A DNA stretch of 64,000 bases from Catenulispora pinisilvae (GCF_015356865.1 NZ_JAAFZA010000011.1:1-64000), one strand, 5' to 3'; shown: positions 49,538 to 59,493, counted from the stretch's first letter. Program-made: numbers and translations. The notes: generated by a model from the letters alone, not told the origin.

Positions 49538-50482
49538 GTGATCAAGATTCCGGAGGCCTTCGCACGAGGCACGATCGATCGCGAAGGTGACAGCGGTGCA
49601 CGGTGGGTGGCCAGCCTGCCCGGGCTCGTTACAGAGCTGCTTGAGCAGTGGAGTTGCTTGCCAGACGGGCCGATCATGCACGGAGAGGTGGGCATCGTCG
49701 TCCCGGTAAGACGCGAGGAGCAGGCCGCCGTCGTGAAGGTCTCCTTTCCCCACCCCGGCAACGCGTGGGAGCCGGCCGCATTCGAGGCATGGCGCGGTCA
49801 CGGTGCAGTGCGGCTGTATGAGCGCGCGGATGAGCGTTTCGCAATGCTGCTTGAGAGAGCCGGCTCGCAGACGCTCGCGGGGCTGCCCGACGACGATGAG
49901 GTCGTGCGCATCACGGGGCTGATCAACAGGCGGCTGGCCGTGCCGGCGCCGCCGGACCTGCCCCGACTACGCGACCGCGTGGCGCAGTGGGCTGAATCGC
50001 TTCTCCAAGACGCAGCGGACTTCACAGACGCGCTCCCGAAGCCGGCCGTCGACGAAGCAGTCGCCACGCTCCGAGAACTCGGAACCGATCAGCCCGAGGT
50101 CGTCATCCATGGCGACTTGCACGCACGGAACATCCTTAACGCGGAACGGGAGCCGTGGCTCGTCGTCGATCCGAAAGGGCTTGTCGGCGACCCGGCTTAC
50201 GACGGCGGCACGTTCCTCAAGACGTACGGGCCGACTCTGCTGGCGAAAGGCAACCGAGATCGGGACGTATTTCGCTGCCTGGACATATTCGCTGAGGCCG
50301 CCGAACTCGATCGCGAACGTGTGCGACGGTGGGCTCACTATCGCGCGGTCGAATCAGCGTTATGGCGACGTCGTCACCGCTACGTACGTTCGCGGGGGAG
50401 CGCGGCCCCGGACCGGTTGACGGAGCTCGCCGACCGCCTTGTTCAAGTGTTCTCCTCGCCGCAGAATACTTCACTTCGCTAA
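49538..50482 (+). CDS. Aminoglycoside/hydroxyurea kinase, APH(6)/StrB-like
   Basis: A 314-residue phosphotransferase of the streptomycin 6-kinase family. Typical stretches are IKIPEAFARGTIDREGD at the start, KVSFPHPGNAWEPAAFEAW, the catalytic loop VIHGDLHARNIL (Asp base and Asn) and VVDPKGLVGDPAYD (metal Asp). Members inactivate streptomycin by phosphorylation, though many chromosomal copies have untested substrates. The GTG at 49538 starts exactly at the family N-terminus. No ribosome binding site precedes it, but TATGGT lies seven bases upstream, compatible with a leaderless mRNA. Confidence 0.87.
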   Translation: MIKIPEAFARGTIDREGDSGARWVASLPGLVTELLEQWSCLPDGPIMHGEVGIVVPVRREEQAAVVKVSFPHPGNAWEPAAFEAWRGHGAVRLYERADERFAMLLERAGSQTLAGLPDDDEVVRITGLINRRLAVPAPPDLPRLRDRVAQWAESLLQDAADFTDALPKPAVDEAVATLRELGTDQPEVVIHGDLHARNILNAEREPWLVVDPKGLVGDPAYDGGTFLKTYGPTLLAKGNRDRDVFRCLDIFAEAAELDRERVRRWAHYRAVESALWRRRHRYVRSRGSAAPDRLTELADRLVQVFSSPQNTSLR

Positions 50483-50487
50483 CCGCG

Positions 50488-51794
50488 TTACGAGGCAAGC
50501 TCTAGCCCCAACGCCTCCCGCAATGTCCCGCCCTGATAGCCGGGCGGCGCGACGATGCCGCGCTCCCGTAGTTCGGGAAGCAGGCCGTTGACGATCAGGT
50601 CGTGCTGGCGCGGGTCGTCGAGTCCGTTGAGCATGATCACGTCCAGTACGCCGGCTCGGAAGCGCTGCTCGATCGCGTTCGCCAGCTGGTACGGCGTGCC
50701 CGCTTCGCTCCAGTGGCGGTGTCCTGTGCCGCGATGATCAGCTCGCGCAGGGTTTTTCCGTCGCGGACGTAGCGGGAGAAGATGTCCACCCGGCCGCGGC
50801 GGCCGTTGATCGAGGCGATGTCCGGGAGCAGGGTCTGCGGCAGTGGCTGGTCCAGCGGGGCTTCGGACAGGTCCACCGTGCCGCCGAGCATGTCCGCGAG
50901 GAGTGCGCGGCCTTGCTCGTAGTCGATCGCGTCGATGCGTTCGCGGACCAGGCGCTGTGCCTCCTCCTCGGTCGCGCCGTAGGTGGCGTGGAAGGAGCTG
51001 AAGATCAGGGGGAGTCCGTCGGGGCGGCCGAGGGCGGCGGCTTGGGAGCGGATGCGGGCGGTGTGCTCGCGGGCTATCTCCAGGGTCGGCAGTGAGGTGA
51101 AGACGATCTCCGCGTAGCGGGCGCCGAGGCTGATCCCCTCCTCGGACTGTCCGGCCTGGATCAGCACCGGTCGGCGTTGGGGCAGTGGTGGGATGTTCAG
51201 CGGCCCGGCCACCGAGAAGTACTCGCCGAGGTGGTCGATCGGCTTGATCAGGGACCGGTCCAGAACGGCGCGTCCGTCCGGGCCGAGGGTGAGGGCGCCC
51301 GGCTGCCAGCTGTCCCAGAGGGCGTGCACGATCTCCAGGGTCTCGGCGGCGCGGGCGTAGCGGGCCGGCGGGCTCGGCAGCGGGTCGGCGGAGTAGTTCT
51401 CCTCGCCGATCGAGGAGGTGACCAGGTTCCAGGCGGCGCGGCCGTTGCTGAGGTGGTCCAGCGTGCCGAACATCCGGGCCAGGTTGAAGGGGTGGTGGAA
51501 GGTGGTGGACACGGTCGCGATCAGGCCGATGTCCCGGGTGACCTGGCTGAGCGCGGCGACGTAGAGCAACGGCTCCTGTGCCCCGATCGCGCCCTGCGCA
51601 CCGAAGCGCAGCAGGTCCGGGACGAACAGCGCGTCGAACCCCGCGGCCTCGGCGAGCCCGGCCACCCGGATCGCGCTGTCCAGGGTCGAGCGCTTCGGGT
51701 CCAGGGCGAGTTCGTAGACGCCGGGCTGGCCGCCGGCGCCGGTCACGGTTCGCAGGGTTCTGGGTCGCGGGGTTCTGGGTTGCTTGGCAGGCAT
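50488..51794 (-). pseudogene. Flavin-dependent monooxygenase (NtaA/SnaA-type LLM), frameshifted
   Basis: An LLM-class monooxygenase with a broken 3' end. From the ATG at 51794 the frame codes for normal family sequence up to LRELIIAAQDT near 50720. Reading then continues only as nonsense to a stop near 50637. One base further along, the next frame gives the expected end: HRHWSEAGTPYQLANAIEQR and then GLDDPRQHDLIVNGLLPEL, finishing at TAA 50488-50490. A one-base loss at about 50720-50726 explains both. The product would act with FMNH2 on a sulfur- or nitrogen-containing compound. A sequencing error is the alternative. Confidence 0.85.
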
Positions 51795-52045
51795 GACGGA
51801 CTCCGGGTATGACTCATGGCCCCGTTCGGGGCGGCCAGGGTGGAGCAAGGGGGAGAGAAGGAGCAGTGTGGGAGGAGAGGCGTCAGTTCAGCAACGGGAA
51901 CGCCTGGTCAGCGGACCCTGATCCATGATCCCAGTCTGGGCAGGGCCGACGGTACGCGTCAACACCGTCCCACGGCTGCGGTCCTTACGTGCCCGAGGGG
52001 TGAACCACCGGCCGGAGCCCCGGACCCCTGCGGTAGCAGCCAGCC

Positions 52046-52417
52046 TCACCCCCGCCGCCGCCGCGCAGCCTCCGTGACCGACGGCGGCTGATACCCGGCA
52101 TCCCGCGAGGACACGGTGACCCCGGGCGGCACGATCTTGTCGATCTCGTCCAGCACGTCCGGGGTCAGCCGCAGCGACGCCGCCCCGACCTCGTCCCGGC
52201 GGCCGGCCAGGGACTTGCCGACGATCGTCTCCGACTCGCCCTGGCTGTAGACGTCGGCGGTGTCGACCAGGTTGATACCGGCGTCGAGAGCCCGGCGGAT
52301 GATCCGGACGCTGTCGTCGTGGTCCGGGTTGCCCCGCGCCCCGAACATCATCGTGCCCAGCGCGAGCGCGCTGACCTTCACGCCGGTGCGGCCGAACGGG
52401 CGCAGCGGAATGCTCAT
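52046..52417 (-). pseudogene. Aldo/keto reductase with large internal deletion
   Basis: Only 123 residues remain of a family normally near 330. The first 75 (LRPFGRTGVKVSALALGTMM, DTADVYSQGESETIVGKSLA) are a normal N-terminus, with the catalytic Asp and Tyr. They are joined in frame to a normal C-terminus (LRLTPDVLDEIDKIVPPG, GYQPPSV). The middle with the catalytic Lys and His and most of the barrel is missing, so it cannot be active. Its ATG overlaps the stop of the ABC exporter gene as ATGA. Confidence 0.88.
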
Positions 52418-55400
52418 CGGGTCTCTCCTTGGGATGGCGATCCTTGGGATTGCGACAGCAGGTCGATGTCGGCGTTCGGGCCGGCGCTCTGGAACGCCTG
52501 CCACAACCGGGCATAGGACCCGTCCGCCTGAAGCAGCTCGGTGTGGGAGCCGATTTCCAGCACCCGGCCGTGACCGAGGACCACGATCCGGTCGGCGGTC
52601 ATGGCGGTGGTGAGCCGGTGCGCCACCACGATGGTGGTGCGGCGCCGGGTCAGCGCCGCGGTCGCCTGCCCGACCCGGCGCTCGGTGGCCAGGTCCAGCG
52701 AGGCGGTGGCCTCGTCCAGGAGCAGGACGTCGGGATCGACGAGTTCGGCGCGCGCCAGGGCCAGCAGCTGCCGCTGCCCCGCTGACAGCGTCCGGCCGCG
52801 TTCCCCGACGTCGGTCAGGTATCCGTGGGCCAGCCCGGCGATCATCTCGTGCGCGCCGACCGCCCGGGAGGCCGCCTCCACCGCGGTGTCGGTGGCGTCG
52901 GGCCGGCCGTAGGCGATGGCGTCCCGCACGGTGCCGCCGGAGATGTGGGACTCCTGCGGCACGATGCCCAGCCGGTGCCGGTACTGGCCGAGGTCGAAGT
53001 CCCGCAGATCGACGCCGTCGATCCGCACCGCGCCCGACGTCGGGTCGTAGAACCGGGCCACCAGCTTGACGATCGTGGACTTGCCGGCGCCGGTGGTGCC
53101 GACCAGGGCGACGGTCTCGCCGGCCGCGATCCGGAAGCTGATGCCGTGCAGGACCTCGCGCGGTTCGGCGCCCTCGGCCTTGCCAGGCTTGCCAGCCTCG
53201 GCTGTCTCCGCGGCTTTGGCAGTTTCGGCAGCCTCCGTCCGATAGCCGAAGCTGACGTCGTCGAACTCGATCGCCCCGGCCAACTCCGGCACCGGTACCG
53301 GAGCGAGTGCGGCCGGTGTCGCCGAGGGCGTACGCATCAATGCCCGCAGCCGCCCCAGCCCGACCACCGCCTGCTGGTAGCCGTCGAAGACCTGCGAGAG
53401 CTGCTGGATCGGGGAGAAGAACAGGTCGACGCAGAGCAGGAACGCGATCAGCGTCCCGGCCGACAGCGCCCCGTCCCGCACCTGGTGCGAGCCGAGGAAG
53501 AGCACCGCCGCGCTGGCGACGACGCTCAGGAACTCCACGAACGGGAAGAACGTCGCCATCAGCCGCTGCGCGTACAGCCGCGAGTCCCGGAACGCCCACG
53601 CCCGCACCGCGAACGCCCGATGGTTGTACGCCTCGCGCCCGAACGCCTGCGTGACCCGGATCAGCGTCACGTTCTCCTGCAAGTCGGCGTTGACCGCGCT
53701 GACCTTCTCCCGGGCGTCCAGATACGCCGGCACCGAGCGCCACCGGAACAGCGCCGTCGACACCGCCAGCACCGGGAGCGCGGCCACCAGCACCAGCGCC
53801 AGTCCCGAGTCGATGAACAGCAGCGCGATCAGGACGCCGAACACCGTGAGCACGCTGACCACGAACGTCGCCAGGCCGGTCTGCAGGAAGTTCGACAGCG
53901 AGTCGACGTCCGTCGTCATCCGGGTCATGATCCGCCCGGCCTGCTCGCGCTCGTAGTAGTCCAGTCCGAGCCGCTGCAACTGCGCGAAGGTCTTGACCCG
54001 CAGTGTGTAGAGCAGCCGTTCACCGGTGCGGCCGGTGACGCGGACCTGGCACACCCCGGCGATCCAGTCGGCGACGACGATCGTCGCCGCGGCCGCCGAG
54101 ACCAGCAGCAGGGTGCGCTCGGAGCGGCGGGCGATGCCGGCGTCGACGCCGTGCCGCACCAGGACCGGGATGGCGATCTCGGCGGCGGCGTCGAGGGCCA
54201 CCAGGATCAGGCCGAGCAGCAGGGCGCCGCGGAACGGCCGGACCAGCGAGCCGAGCCCGAAGTGCGGATCGGCGGCGCGGGCCTGCTCGTCGGGGACGTC
54301 AGGATCCTGATCGACCAGCGGCATCTCGGCCAGGTGCTTCATCATCCGCGGGGTCGGCGGTGCCGAGCCCAGGACGCCCCCGCCGCCGCCCAGGCCGGCC
54401 CGGCCGCCCCCGCCGTGGGCGCCGGCGGCGCGCGCGGCGAAGGCCTGCGCCACTCGCAGGCCGACAGTTTCGCCCGCCGCGCCTGCTCCGCCCGCCGTGT
54501 CTGCGGCACCTGCCCCGCCAGCGGCCCCCACGCCGCCAACCTCGCCAGGCCACCGCCACAAAGACTCGGTGATCCCGTCCGGCCGGTACGGCTCGGCCGC
54601 CTCGACGGCGTCGATGTCCAGCTCCCCGGGCGCCGCCTCGCCCGACAGCAGCGCCCGATAGACCGCGCTGCGTTCCTGCAACTCGGCCGCCGTCCCGACG
54701 TCGACCACCCGGCCGTCGTCCAGCACCGCGATCCGGTCGGCCAGCTCCAGCGTCGAGGCCCGGTGCGCGATGATCAGCGTGGTGCGCTTGCGGGTGACCC
54801 CGTGCAGGCCCGCGTGGATCTCCTTCTCCACCCGGGCATCGATCGCCGAGGTGGCGTCGTCCAGGACCAGTACCCCCGGATCCCGCAGAATCGCCCGGGC
54901 CAGCGCGATCCGCTGCCGCTGGCCGCCGGACAGTGTCAGGCCCTGCTCGCCGACGACGGTGTCGTAGCCGTCCGGCAGCCCGTCGATGAACTCGTCCGCC
55001 CGGGCTACCCGCGCCGCCGCGCGGATGCGCTCGATCGAGGCGTCCGGCTCCGCGAACGCGATGTTCTCGCCGATGGTGCCCGAGATCAGCCGGCTCTCCT
55101 CGAACACGAACCCGAGATGGGAGCGCAGCGAGGCCAATCGCAGGTCTCGGACGTCGATGCCGCCGACCCGGACCGAACCCGACAGCGGGTCGTAGAAGCG
55201 CGGGATGAGGTGCGCCGCCGTCGACTTGCCGGATCCGGCCGCGCCGACCAACGCCACGGTCTCGCCGGCCGCCACCCGAAGCGAGAAGCCGTTCAGCAGC
55301 GGTGTACTGCCCTGCTCGCCGTGGCCGTAGACGACGTCGTCCCACTCCACGGCCAGCGGCGCGTCCGGCAGCTCCGCGGCGTCTTCGTGGTCTGCGATGC

Positions 55401-56463
55401 CCGGGGTGACGTCCACGATGTCCAGCACCCGCTCGACCCCCGCCCGCGCCTGCTGCCACACGGTCAGCAGCGTGGCCACCTGACGGACCGGGTTCACGAA
55501 CGAACTCAGATACGTGGTGAACGCCAGGAACGTGCCCAGCGTGATGTCGCCGCGCAACGCCAGCCACCCGCCGAGCGCCAGCACCGCCACCTGCCCCAGC
55601 GGCGGCACCGCCTGAAGCGCCGGGTTGTAGCGACTGGTCAGCCGCGCCACCCGCACCCGGGAGGAGAACAGCCGGCGCGCGCGGGCCTGGAGTTCGCGGA
55701 TCTCGCGCTCTTCCTGGCCGAAGCCCTTGACCACCCGGACGCCGGTGACGGCCTCCTCGACGCCGGTGGCGACCTCGGCCGCCTCCTGCTGTGCGTGCCA
55801 GGTGGCCGGGAACAGGTCGTTGCGGCTGCGTCGGGCGATCACATACAGCGCCGGCGCCACCACCAGGGCGACCAGCGTCAGCAACGGCGAGAGCACCGCC
55901 ATGAACACCAGCGAGACGAAGAACATCAGGATGTTGCCGGTCATGTTCGGCAACATCTGCAACAGCTGTTGGATCAGCGTGATATCGGAGATGGAACGGC
56001 TCACCACCTGGCCGGTCCGCAGCTCGTCCTGATAGCCGCCGCCGAGCCGCAGCAGGGCGCCGAGCGCGTCGTTGCGCAGGTCGTACTGGACGCCGAGGGA
56101 GAGCCGGCCGGAACAGTAGCGGCGCAGGAAGCTGCCGACGAACCGCACCAGTCCGAGCCCGGCCAGGACCACGAGCCACGGGGTCATCCGCAGCGAACGG
56201 TCGTCGACGCCGTCGACGATGTGCCGCAACACCAGCGGCAGCACCGCGGTCGCGATGGCCGAGACGAGCGCCGCCCCGTAGGCGGCGATGAAATCGGTGC
56301 GGTGCCGCAGGCAGTAGCCGGTCAGGCGCCGCAGCCACTGGTCGTCCCGTGCTTCCGCGCTACCGCCGGCCGTCTTCTCAGAGCTGATCGGGTTGGAGCT
56401 GTTTGGGTCAGAGCTGTTCGGGCCAGTGCTGTCCGGGGCAGAGCTGATCGGGGCTGAGCTCAC
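52414..56463 (-). CDS. Fused heterodimer-type ABC exporter (TMD-NBD-TMD-NBD)
   Basis: A 1349-residue exporter combining two half-transporters. The first membrane domain covers about residues 50-340 and the first ATPase has Walker A GAAGSGKST (407-415), LSGGQ (511-515) and LVLDD, with Asp536 where the catalytic Glu is expected. After a Gly/Ala-rich linker (about 645-705) the second half follows, with GTTGAGKST, LSAGQ and LLLDEATASLD. Asp in site 1 and the altered signature in half 2 both fall in the same composite ATP site, so one degenerate and one active site are predicted. It starts with GTG, overlapping the upstream stop as GTGA. The N-terminus has ISSAPDSTGP-type repeats. Substrate unknown. 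Confidence 0.93.
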   Translation of the reverse strand: MSSAPISSAPDSTGPNSSDPNSSNPISSEKTAGGSAEARDDQWLRRLTGYCLRHRTDFIAAYGAALVSAIATAVLPLVLRHIVDGVDDRSLRMTPWLVVLAGLGLVRFVGSFLRRYCSGRLSLGVQYDLRNDALGALLRLGGGYQDELRTGQVVSRSISDITLIQQLLQMLPNMTGNILMFFVSLVFMAVLSPLLTLVALVVAPALYVIARRSRNDLFPATWHAQQEAAEVATGVEEAVTGVRVVKGFGQEEREIRELQARARRLFSSRVRVARLTSRYNPALQAVPPLGQVAVLALGGWLALRGDITLGTFLAFTTYLSSFVNPVRQVATLLTVWQQARAGVERVLDIVDVTPGIADHEDAAELPDAPLAVEWDDVVYGHGEQGSTPLLNGFSLRVAAGETVALVGAAGSGKSTAAHLIPRFYDPLSGSVRVGGIDVRDLRLASLRSHLGFVFEESRLISGTIGENIAFAEPDASIERIRAAARVARADEFIDGLPDGYDTVVGEQGLTLSGGQRQRIALARAILRDPGVLVLDDATSAIDARVEKEIHAGLHGVTRKRTTLIIAHRASTLELADRIAVLDDGRVVDVGTAAELQERSAVYRALLSGEAAPGELDIDAVEAAEPYRPDGITESLWRWPGEVGGVGAAGGAGAADTAGGAGAAGETVGLRVAQAFAARAAGAHGGGGRAGLGGGGGVLGSAPPTPRMMKHLAEMPLVDQDPDVPDEQARAADPHFGLGSLVRPFRGALLLGLILVALDAAAEIAIPVLVRHGVDAGIARRSERTLLLVSAAAATIVVADWIAGVCQVRVTGRTGERLLYTLRVKTFAQLQRLGLDYYEREQAGRIMTRMTTDVDSLSNFLQTGLATFVVSVLTVFGVLIALLFIDSGLALVLVAALPVLAVSTALFRWRSVPAYLDAREKVSAVNADLQENVTLIRVTQAFGREAYNHRAFAVRAWAFRDSRLYAQRLMATFFPFVEFLSVVASAAVLFLGSHQVRDGALSAGTLIAFLLCVDLFFSPIQQLSQVFDGYQQAVVGLGRLRALMRTPSATPAALAPVPVPELAGAIEFDDVSFGYRTEAAETAKAAETAEAGKPGKAEGAEPREVLHGISFRIAAGETVALVGTTGAGKSTIVKLVARFYDPTSGAVRIDGVDLRDFDLGQYRHRLGIVPQESHISGGTVRDAIAYGRPDATDTAVEAASRAVGAHEMIAGLAHGYLTDVGERGRTLSAGQRQLLALARAELVDPDVLLLDEATASLDLATERRVGQATAALTRRRTTIVVAHRLTTAMTADRIVVLGHGRVLEIGSHTELLQADGSYARLWQAFQSAGPNADIDLLSQSQGSPSQGETR

Positions 56464-57878
56464 GAAGCGGCACCCACGCGGTCGACCGCGTCGTGGATCC
56501 GGTTGGCCGGGCGGGCCAGACCGTAGCGGTCGCGCAGCGTGCTGCCTTCGTATTCGGTGCGGAACAGACCCCGCTCTTGCAGGATCGGCACAACCTTGTC
56601 CACGAATGTCTCCAAACCGGACGGCAGGACGGCCGGCATGATGTTGAAGCCGTCGGCGGCGCCGTTCTCGAAGTAGTGCTGGATGGTGTCGGCGATCTGC
56701 ACCGGCGTCCCGGTGAAGGTCCGGTGGCCGCGGCCGCCGCCGAGGCGGGCGATCAGCTGTCGCACCGTCAGGTTCTCCCGCCTGGCCAGATCGACGATCA
56801 GCGTGTAGCGGCTCTTGGCGTCCTCGATGTCGTCCTCCTCGGGCAGCAGATGCAACGGCAGCGGCTGATCGAGATCGAGTGTGTCAGGGTCGAGTTTGAA
56901 GCGGGCGGCGAGGTTCTGCTTCTGGTGCTCGGGGTCGATCAGCCGCTCCAGCTGGTCCTCCAGTTCGCGGGCCTCGGCCTCGGTGTCCCCGATGACCGGC
57001 ACGATTCCGGGCAGGATCTTGATGCTCTCCGGGTCGCGGCCGTGGGCGGCGGCGCGGGCCTTCAGGTCGGCGTAGAACGCTTGCGAGTCCTCCAGCGTCT
57101 GCTGGGCGGTGAAGACCGCCTCGGCCCAGGCCGCCGCGAACTCCTTGCCGTCCTGCGAGGAGCCGGCCTGCACCAGCAGCGGCCAGCCCTGGGGCGGACG
57201 CGGCGAGTTCAGCGGGCCGTCGACCCGGAAGAACCGGCCGCGGTGGTTGATCGCGCGGACCTTCTCCTTCAGCGTGTGCACCCCGGCTGCCTTGTCCGCG
57301 ATCGTCGCGTCGTCGGCCCAGCTGTCCCACAGCTTGGTGACGACGTCGACGAACTCCTCGGCCCGTTCGTAGCGCTCCTTGTGCAGCGGCACGTCGTCCA
57401 GCCCGAAGTTGCGGGCGGCGTCGGCGCCGGCGGTGGTGACGATGTTCCAGCCGACCCGGCCGCGGGAGGCGATGTCCACCGAGGCGAACCGCCGGGCCAG
57501 GTTGAACGGCTCGTTGTAGGAGGTGGACGCGGTGGCGATCAGGCCGATGTGCTCGGTGGCACCGGCGATGACGGTCAGCAGCACGGTCGGTTCGAGCTTG
57601 CCCGGCGGCCGTCGCGTGGGGTCCTGCCCCTGGGCCGGGCTGTCGGCGAAGAAGATCGAGTCCAGTTTGCCGCGTTCGGCGATCCGGGCCACCCGCTTGT
57701 AGTACTCGACGTCCCAGATCGCGTACGGATCGGACTCCGGCAGCCGCCACGACGCCTCGTGGTGGCCGGTGTCCATCAGGAACGCGTTGAGATGGAGCTT
57801 CCTGCCGCTCTGGGGTGTGTTCCCCTTCCGGGGTGTGTTCCCGTTCTGGGCTGTGTTCGCGTTCTGATTCGTGCTCAT
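56460..57878 (-). CDS. Flavin-dependent monooxygenase, NtaA/SnaA/DszA family
   Basis: A 472-residue LLM-class enzyme. After a repetitive Asn/Thr/Gln-rich start (NTPRKGNTPQSGRK), the family sequence begins with LHLNAFLMDTGHHEASWRLP. It continues through YYKRVARIAERGKLDSIFFAD, FNLARRFASVDIASRGRVGW and WPLLVQAGSSQDGKEFAA. Relatives use FMNH2 from a partner reductase to cleave nitrilotriacetate, dibenzothiophene sulfone or similar compounds. It lies 14 bp after the SsuB-like ATPase gene, which suggests a sulfur-compound substrate imported by that transporter. AAAGGA lies nine bases before the ATG. Confidence 0.92.
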   Translation of the reverse strand: MSTNQNANTAQNGNTPRKGNTPQSGRKLHLNAFLMDTGHHEASWRLPESDPYAIWDVEYYKRVARIAERGKLDSIFFADSPAQGQDPTRRPPGKLEPTVLLTVIAGATEHIGLIATASTSYNEPFNLARRFASVDIASRGRVGWNIVTTAGADAARNFGLDDVPLHKERYERAEEFVDVVTKLWDSWADDATIADKAAGVHTLKEKVRAINHRGRFFRVDGPLNSPRPPQGWPLLVQAGSSQDGKEFAAAWAEAVFTAQQTLEDSQAFYADLKARAAAHGRDPESIKILPGIVPVIGDTEAEARELEDQLERLIDPEHQKQNLAARFKLDPDTLDLDQPLPLHLLPEEDDIEDAKSRYTLIVDLARRENLTVRQLIARLGGGRGHRTFTGTPVQIADTIQHYFENGAADGFNIMPAVLPSGLETFVDKVVPILQERGLFRTEYEGSTLRDRYGLARPANRIHDAVDRVGAAS

Positions 57879-57892
57879 GAAGAGGTGTCCTT

Positions 57893-58672
57893 TCAGGAAA
57901 CCCGGCGCTGGCCGGGGGCGATGAAGTCGGAGCCGAGGTGTTCGCCGGTGGCGCCCAGGGCGTCGAGCAGCTGGTGCCGCAGCCCGGCGAACCCCGGGTC
58001 CGCCTGCGACCGCTGCGCGAGGTCGATCCGCACATCGGTGGCGACCACGCCGCCGTCCAGCAGGATCACCCGGTCGGCGAGCACGATCGCCTCGTCCACG
58101 TCGTGGGTCACCAGCAGCACCGCCGGCCGGTGCACCGCGCAGAGCTTGCGCAGCAGCTCGTGCATCTGGAGCCGGGTGAGGGCGTCGAGTGCCCCGAACG
58201 GTTCGTCGGCGAGTAGTAGCTGTGGTTCGCGGACCAGCGAGCGGGCCAGCGCGGCGCGCTGCTGCTGGCCGCCGGACAGTTCGGCCGGCCACGCCGACTC
58301 GCGGCCGGCCAGGCCGACCTCGGTCAGCGCGCGCAGCCCGCGCTCGGCCGCGTCCTTGCCGTCCAGGCCGAAGGTCACGTTCGCTAACAGCCGCTTCCAC
58401 GGGAGCAGCCGGGAGTCCTGGAAGACGACCGACACCTGCTCCGGAACCGAGATCCGGCCGTAGCCCTGGACATCCCGGTCCAGTCCGGCCAGCGCGCGCA
58501 GCAGCGTGCTCTTGCCGCTGCCGGAGCGTCCGATCAGCGCGACGAACTCACCCGGCGCGATGTCCAGGTCCAGACCGTTCAGGACCCCGCCGGACCGGTT
58601 GAAGCTGCGGTGCAGGTTGCGGACTGTGACCCCGGTCGTGGTCGCGGTCAGCCCTCCAACGTCCGTCGCCAT
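57893..58672 (-). CDS. ssuB: ABC transporter ATPase for sulfonate-type compounds, SsuB-like
   Basis: A 259-residue importer ATPase of the nitrate/sulfonate/taurine family. Walker A is GRSGSGKST, the Q-loop VFQDSRLLPWKR is characteristic of SsuB/TauB, the signature is LSGGQQQR, and Walker B is LLLADEPFGALD. The start at 58672 lies 25 bp inside the permease gene. It energises the downstream-facing SsuC-like channel. The exact sulfonate or ester is unknown, so the symbol marks family rather than a tested role. Confidence 0.88.
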   Translation of the reverse strand: MATDVGGLTATTTGVTVRNLHRSFNRSGGVLNGLDLDIAPGEFVALIGRSGSGKSTLLRALAGLDRDVQGYGRISVPEQVSVVFQDSRLLPWKRLLANVTFGLDGKDAAERGLRALTEVGLAGRESAWPAELSGGQQQRAALARSLVREPQLLLADEPFGALDALTRLQMHELLRKLCAVHRPAVLLVTHDVDEAIVLADRVILLDGGVVATDVRIDLAQRSQADPGFAGLRHQLLDALGATGEHLGSDFIAPGQRRVS

Positions 58673-59493
58673 GACAGTGCCTTCCTTTCCACCAGACGGA
58701 CGGCGGCGTCGGCGAGGAAGCCGTACAGGCCGTAGAGAACGAGACCGACGACGATGACCGAGGTCTGGCCGTACTCCTGGGCCAGCGTCATCATGTGCCC
58801 GATGCCGGACAGCGAGTTGTACTGCTCGACCACGACCAGGCCGAGCATCGCCGAGGTCACCGCGAAGCGCAGGCCCAGCAGGAAGCCGGGTAGCGCGCCG
58901 GGCAGCACGACGTGCCGCAGGAACGTGCCGCGGCCGATGTCCAGGGTCTCGGCGAGCTCGGCGTAGCGGCCGTCGATGCCGCGCAGGCCGTTGTGGGTGT
59001 TGATGTAGATCGGGATCATCGAGATCAGCGCGATGGTGATGATCTTCATCTGCTCGCCGATGCCGAACCAGGCCACGAACAGCGGGATCAGCGCCAGGGT
59101 CGGGATGGCGCGCTTGATCTGGATCGGCCCGTCGATGACGGCCTCGCCGAGCCGGGACAGCCCCGAGAGCAGGGCCAGCGCGAAGCCGGCGGCCGTGCCC
59201 AGCGTCAGCCCGTAGACGACGCGCCGCAGCGAGGCCGTGATGTTGCCGAGCAGATCGTGGTTGCTCCACTGGTCGCCGAACTCCTTGACCACGTCCCACG
59301 GCGCGGTGAGCACCTGCGGGGCGATGAAGCCGGTCAGCGAGCCGACCACCCAGATCGCCAGCAGCAGCGCCGGGCCGATCCAGAAGGCGAAGCGGATCCG
59401 GGGGCCGGGTCCGAGCTGGCGCCGGAGGACGCGGACGTCGTCCCGCGTCGGTTCCTCGGCCACGACGGTCCGGTCCAGCGCGGTGCTGGTCAT
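58648..59493 (-). CDS. ssuC: ABC transporter permease for sulfonate-type compounds, SsuC-like
   Basis: A 281-residue permease with about six helices. The conserved loop YAELAETLDIGRGTFLRHVV carries the EAA-like ATPase contact. Family stretches include IKRAIPTLALIPLFVAWFGI and SLSGIGHMMTLAQEYGQT. The ATG overlaps the stop of the binding-protein gene (ATGA at 59490-59493), and its end overlaps the ATPase gene by 25 bp, so the three are translated as a unit. Confidence 0.9.
   Translation of the reverse strand: MTSTALDRTVVAEEPTRDDVRVLRRQLGPGPRIRFAFWIGPALLLAIWVVGSLTGFIAPQVLTAPWDVVKEFGDQWSNHDLLGNITASLRRVVYGLTLGTAAGFALALLSGLSRLGEAVIDGPIQIKRAIPTLALIPLFVAWFGIGEQMKIITIALISMIPIYINTHNGLRGIDGRYAELAETLDIGRGTFLRHVVLPGALPGFLLGLRFAVTSAMLGLVVVEQYNSLSGIGHMMTLAQEYGQTSVIVVGLVLYGLYGFLADAAVRLVERKALSWRRTLEG

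Noticed and set aside
52825-56457. A 1210-codon plus-strand frame opposite the ABC exporter
   Set aside because: It is the antisense shadow of a gene with strong domain evidence; its His/Arg/Gln-rich composition is typical of GC-rich antisense frames.
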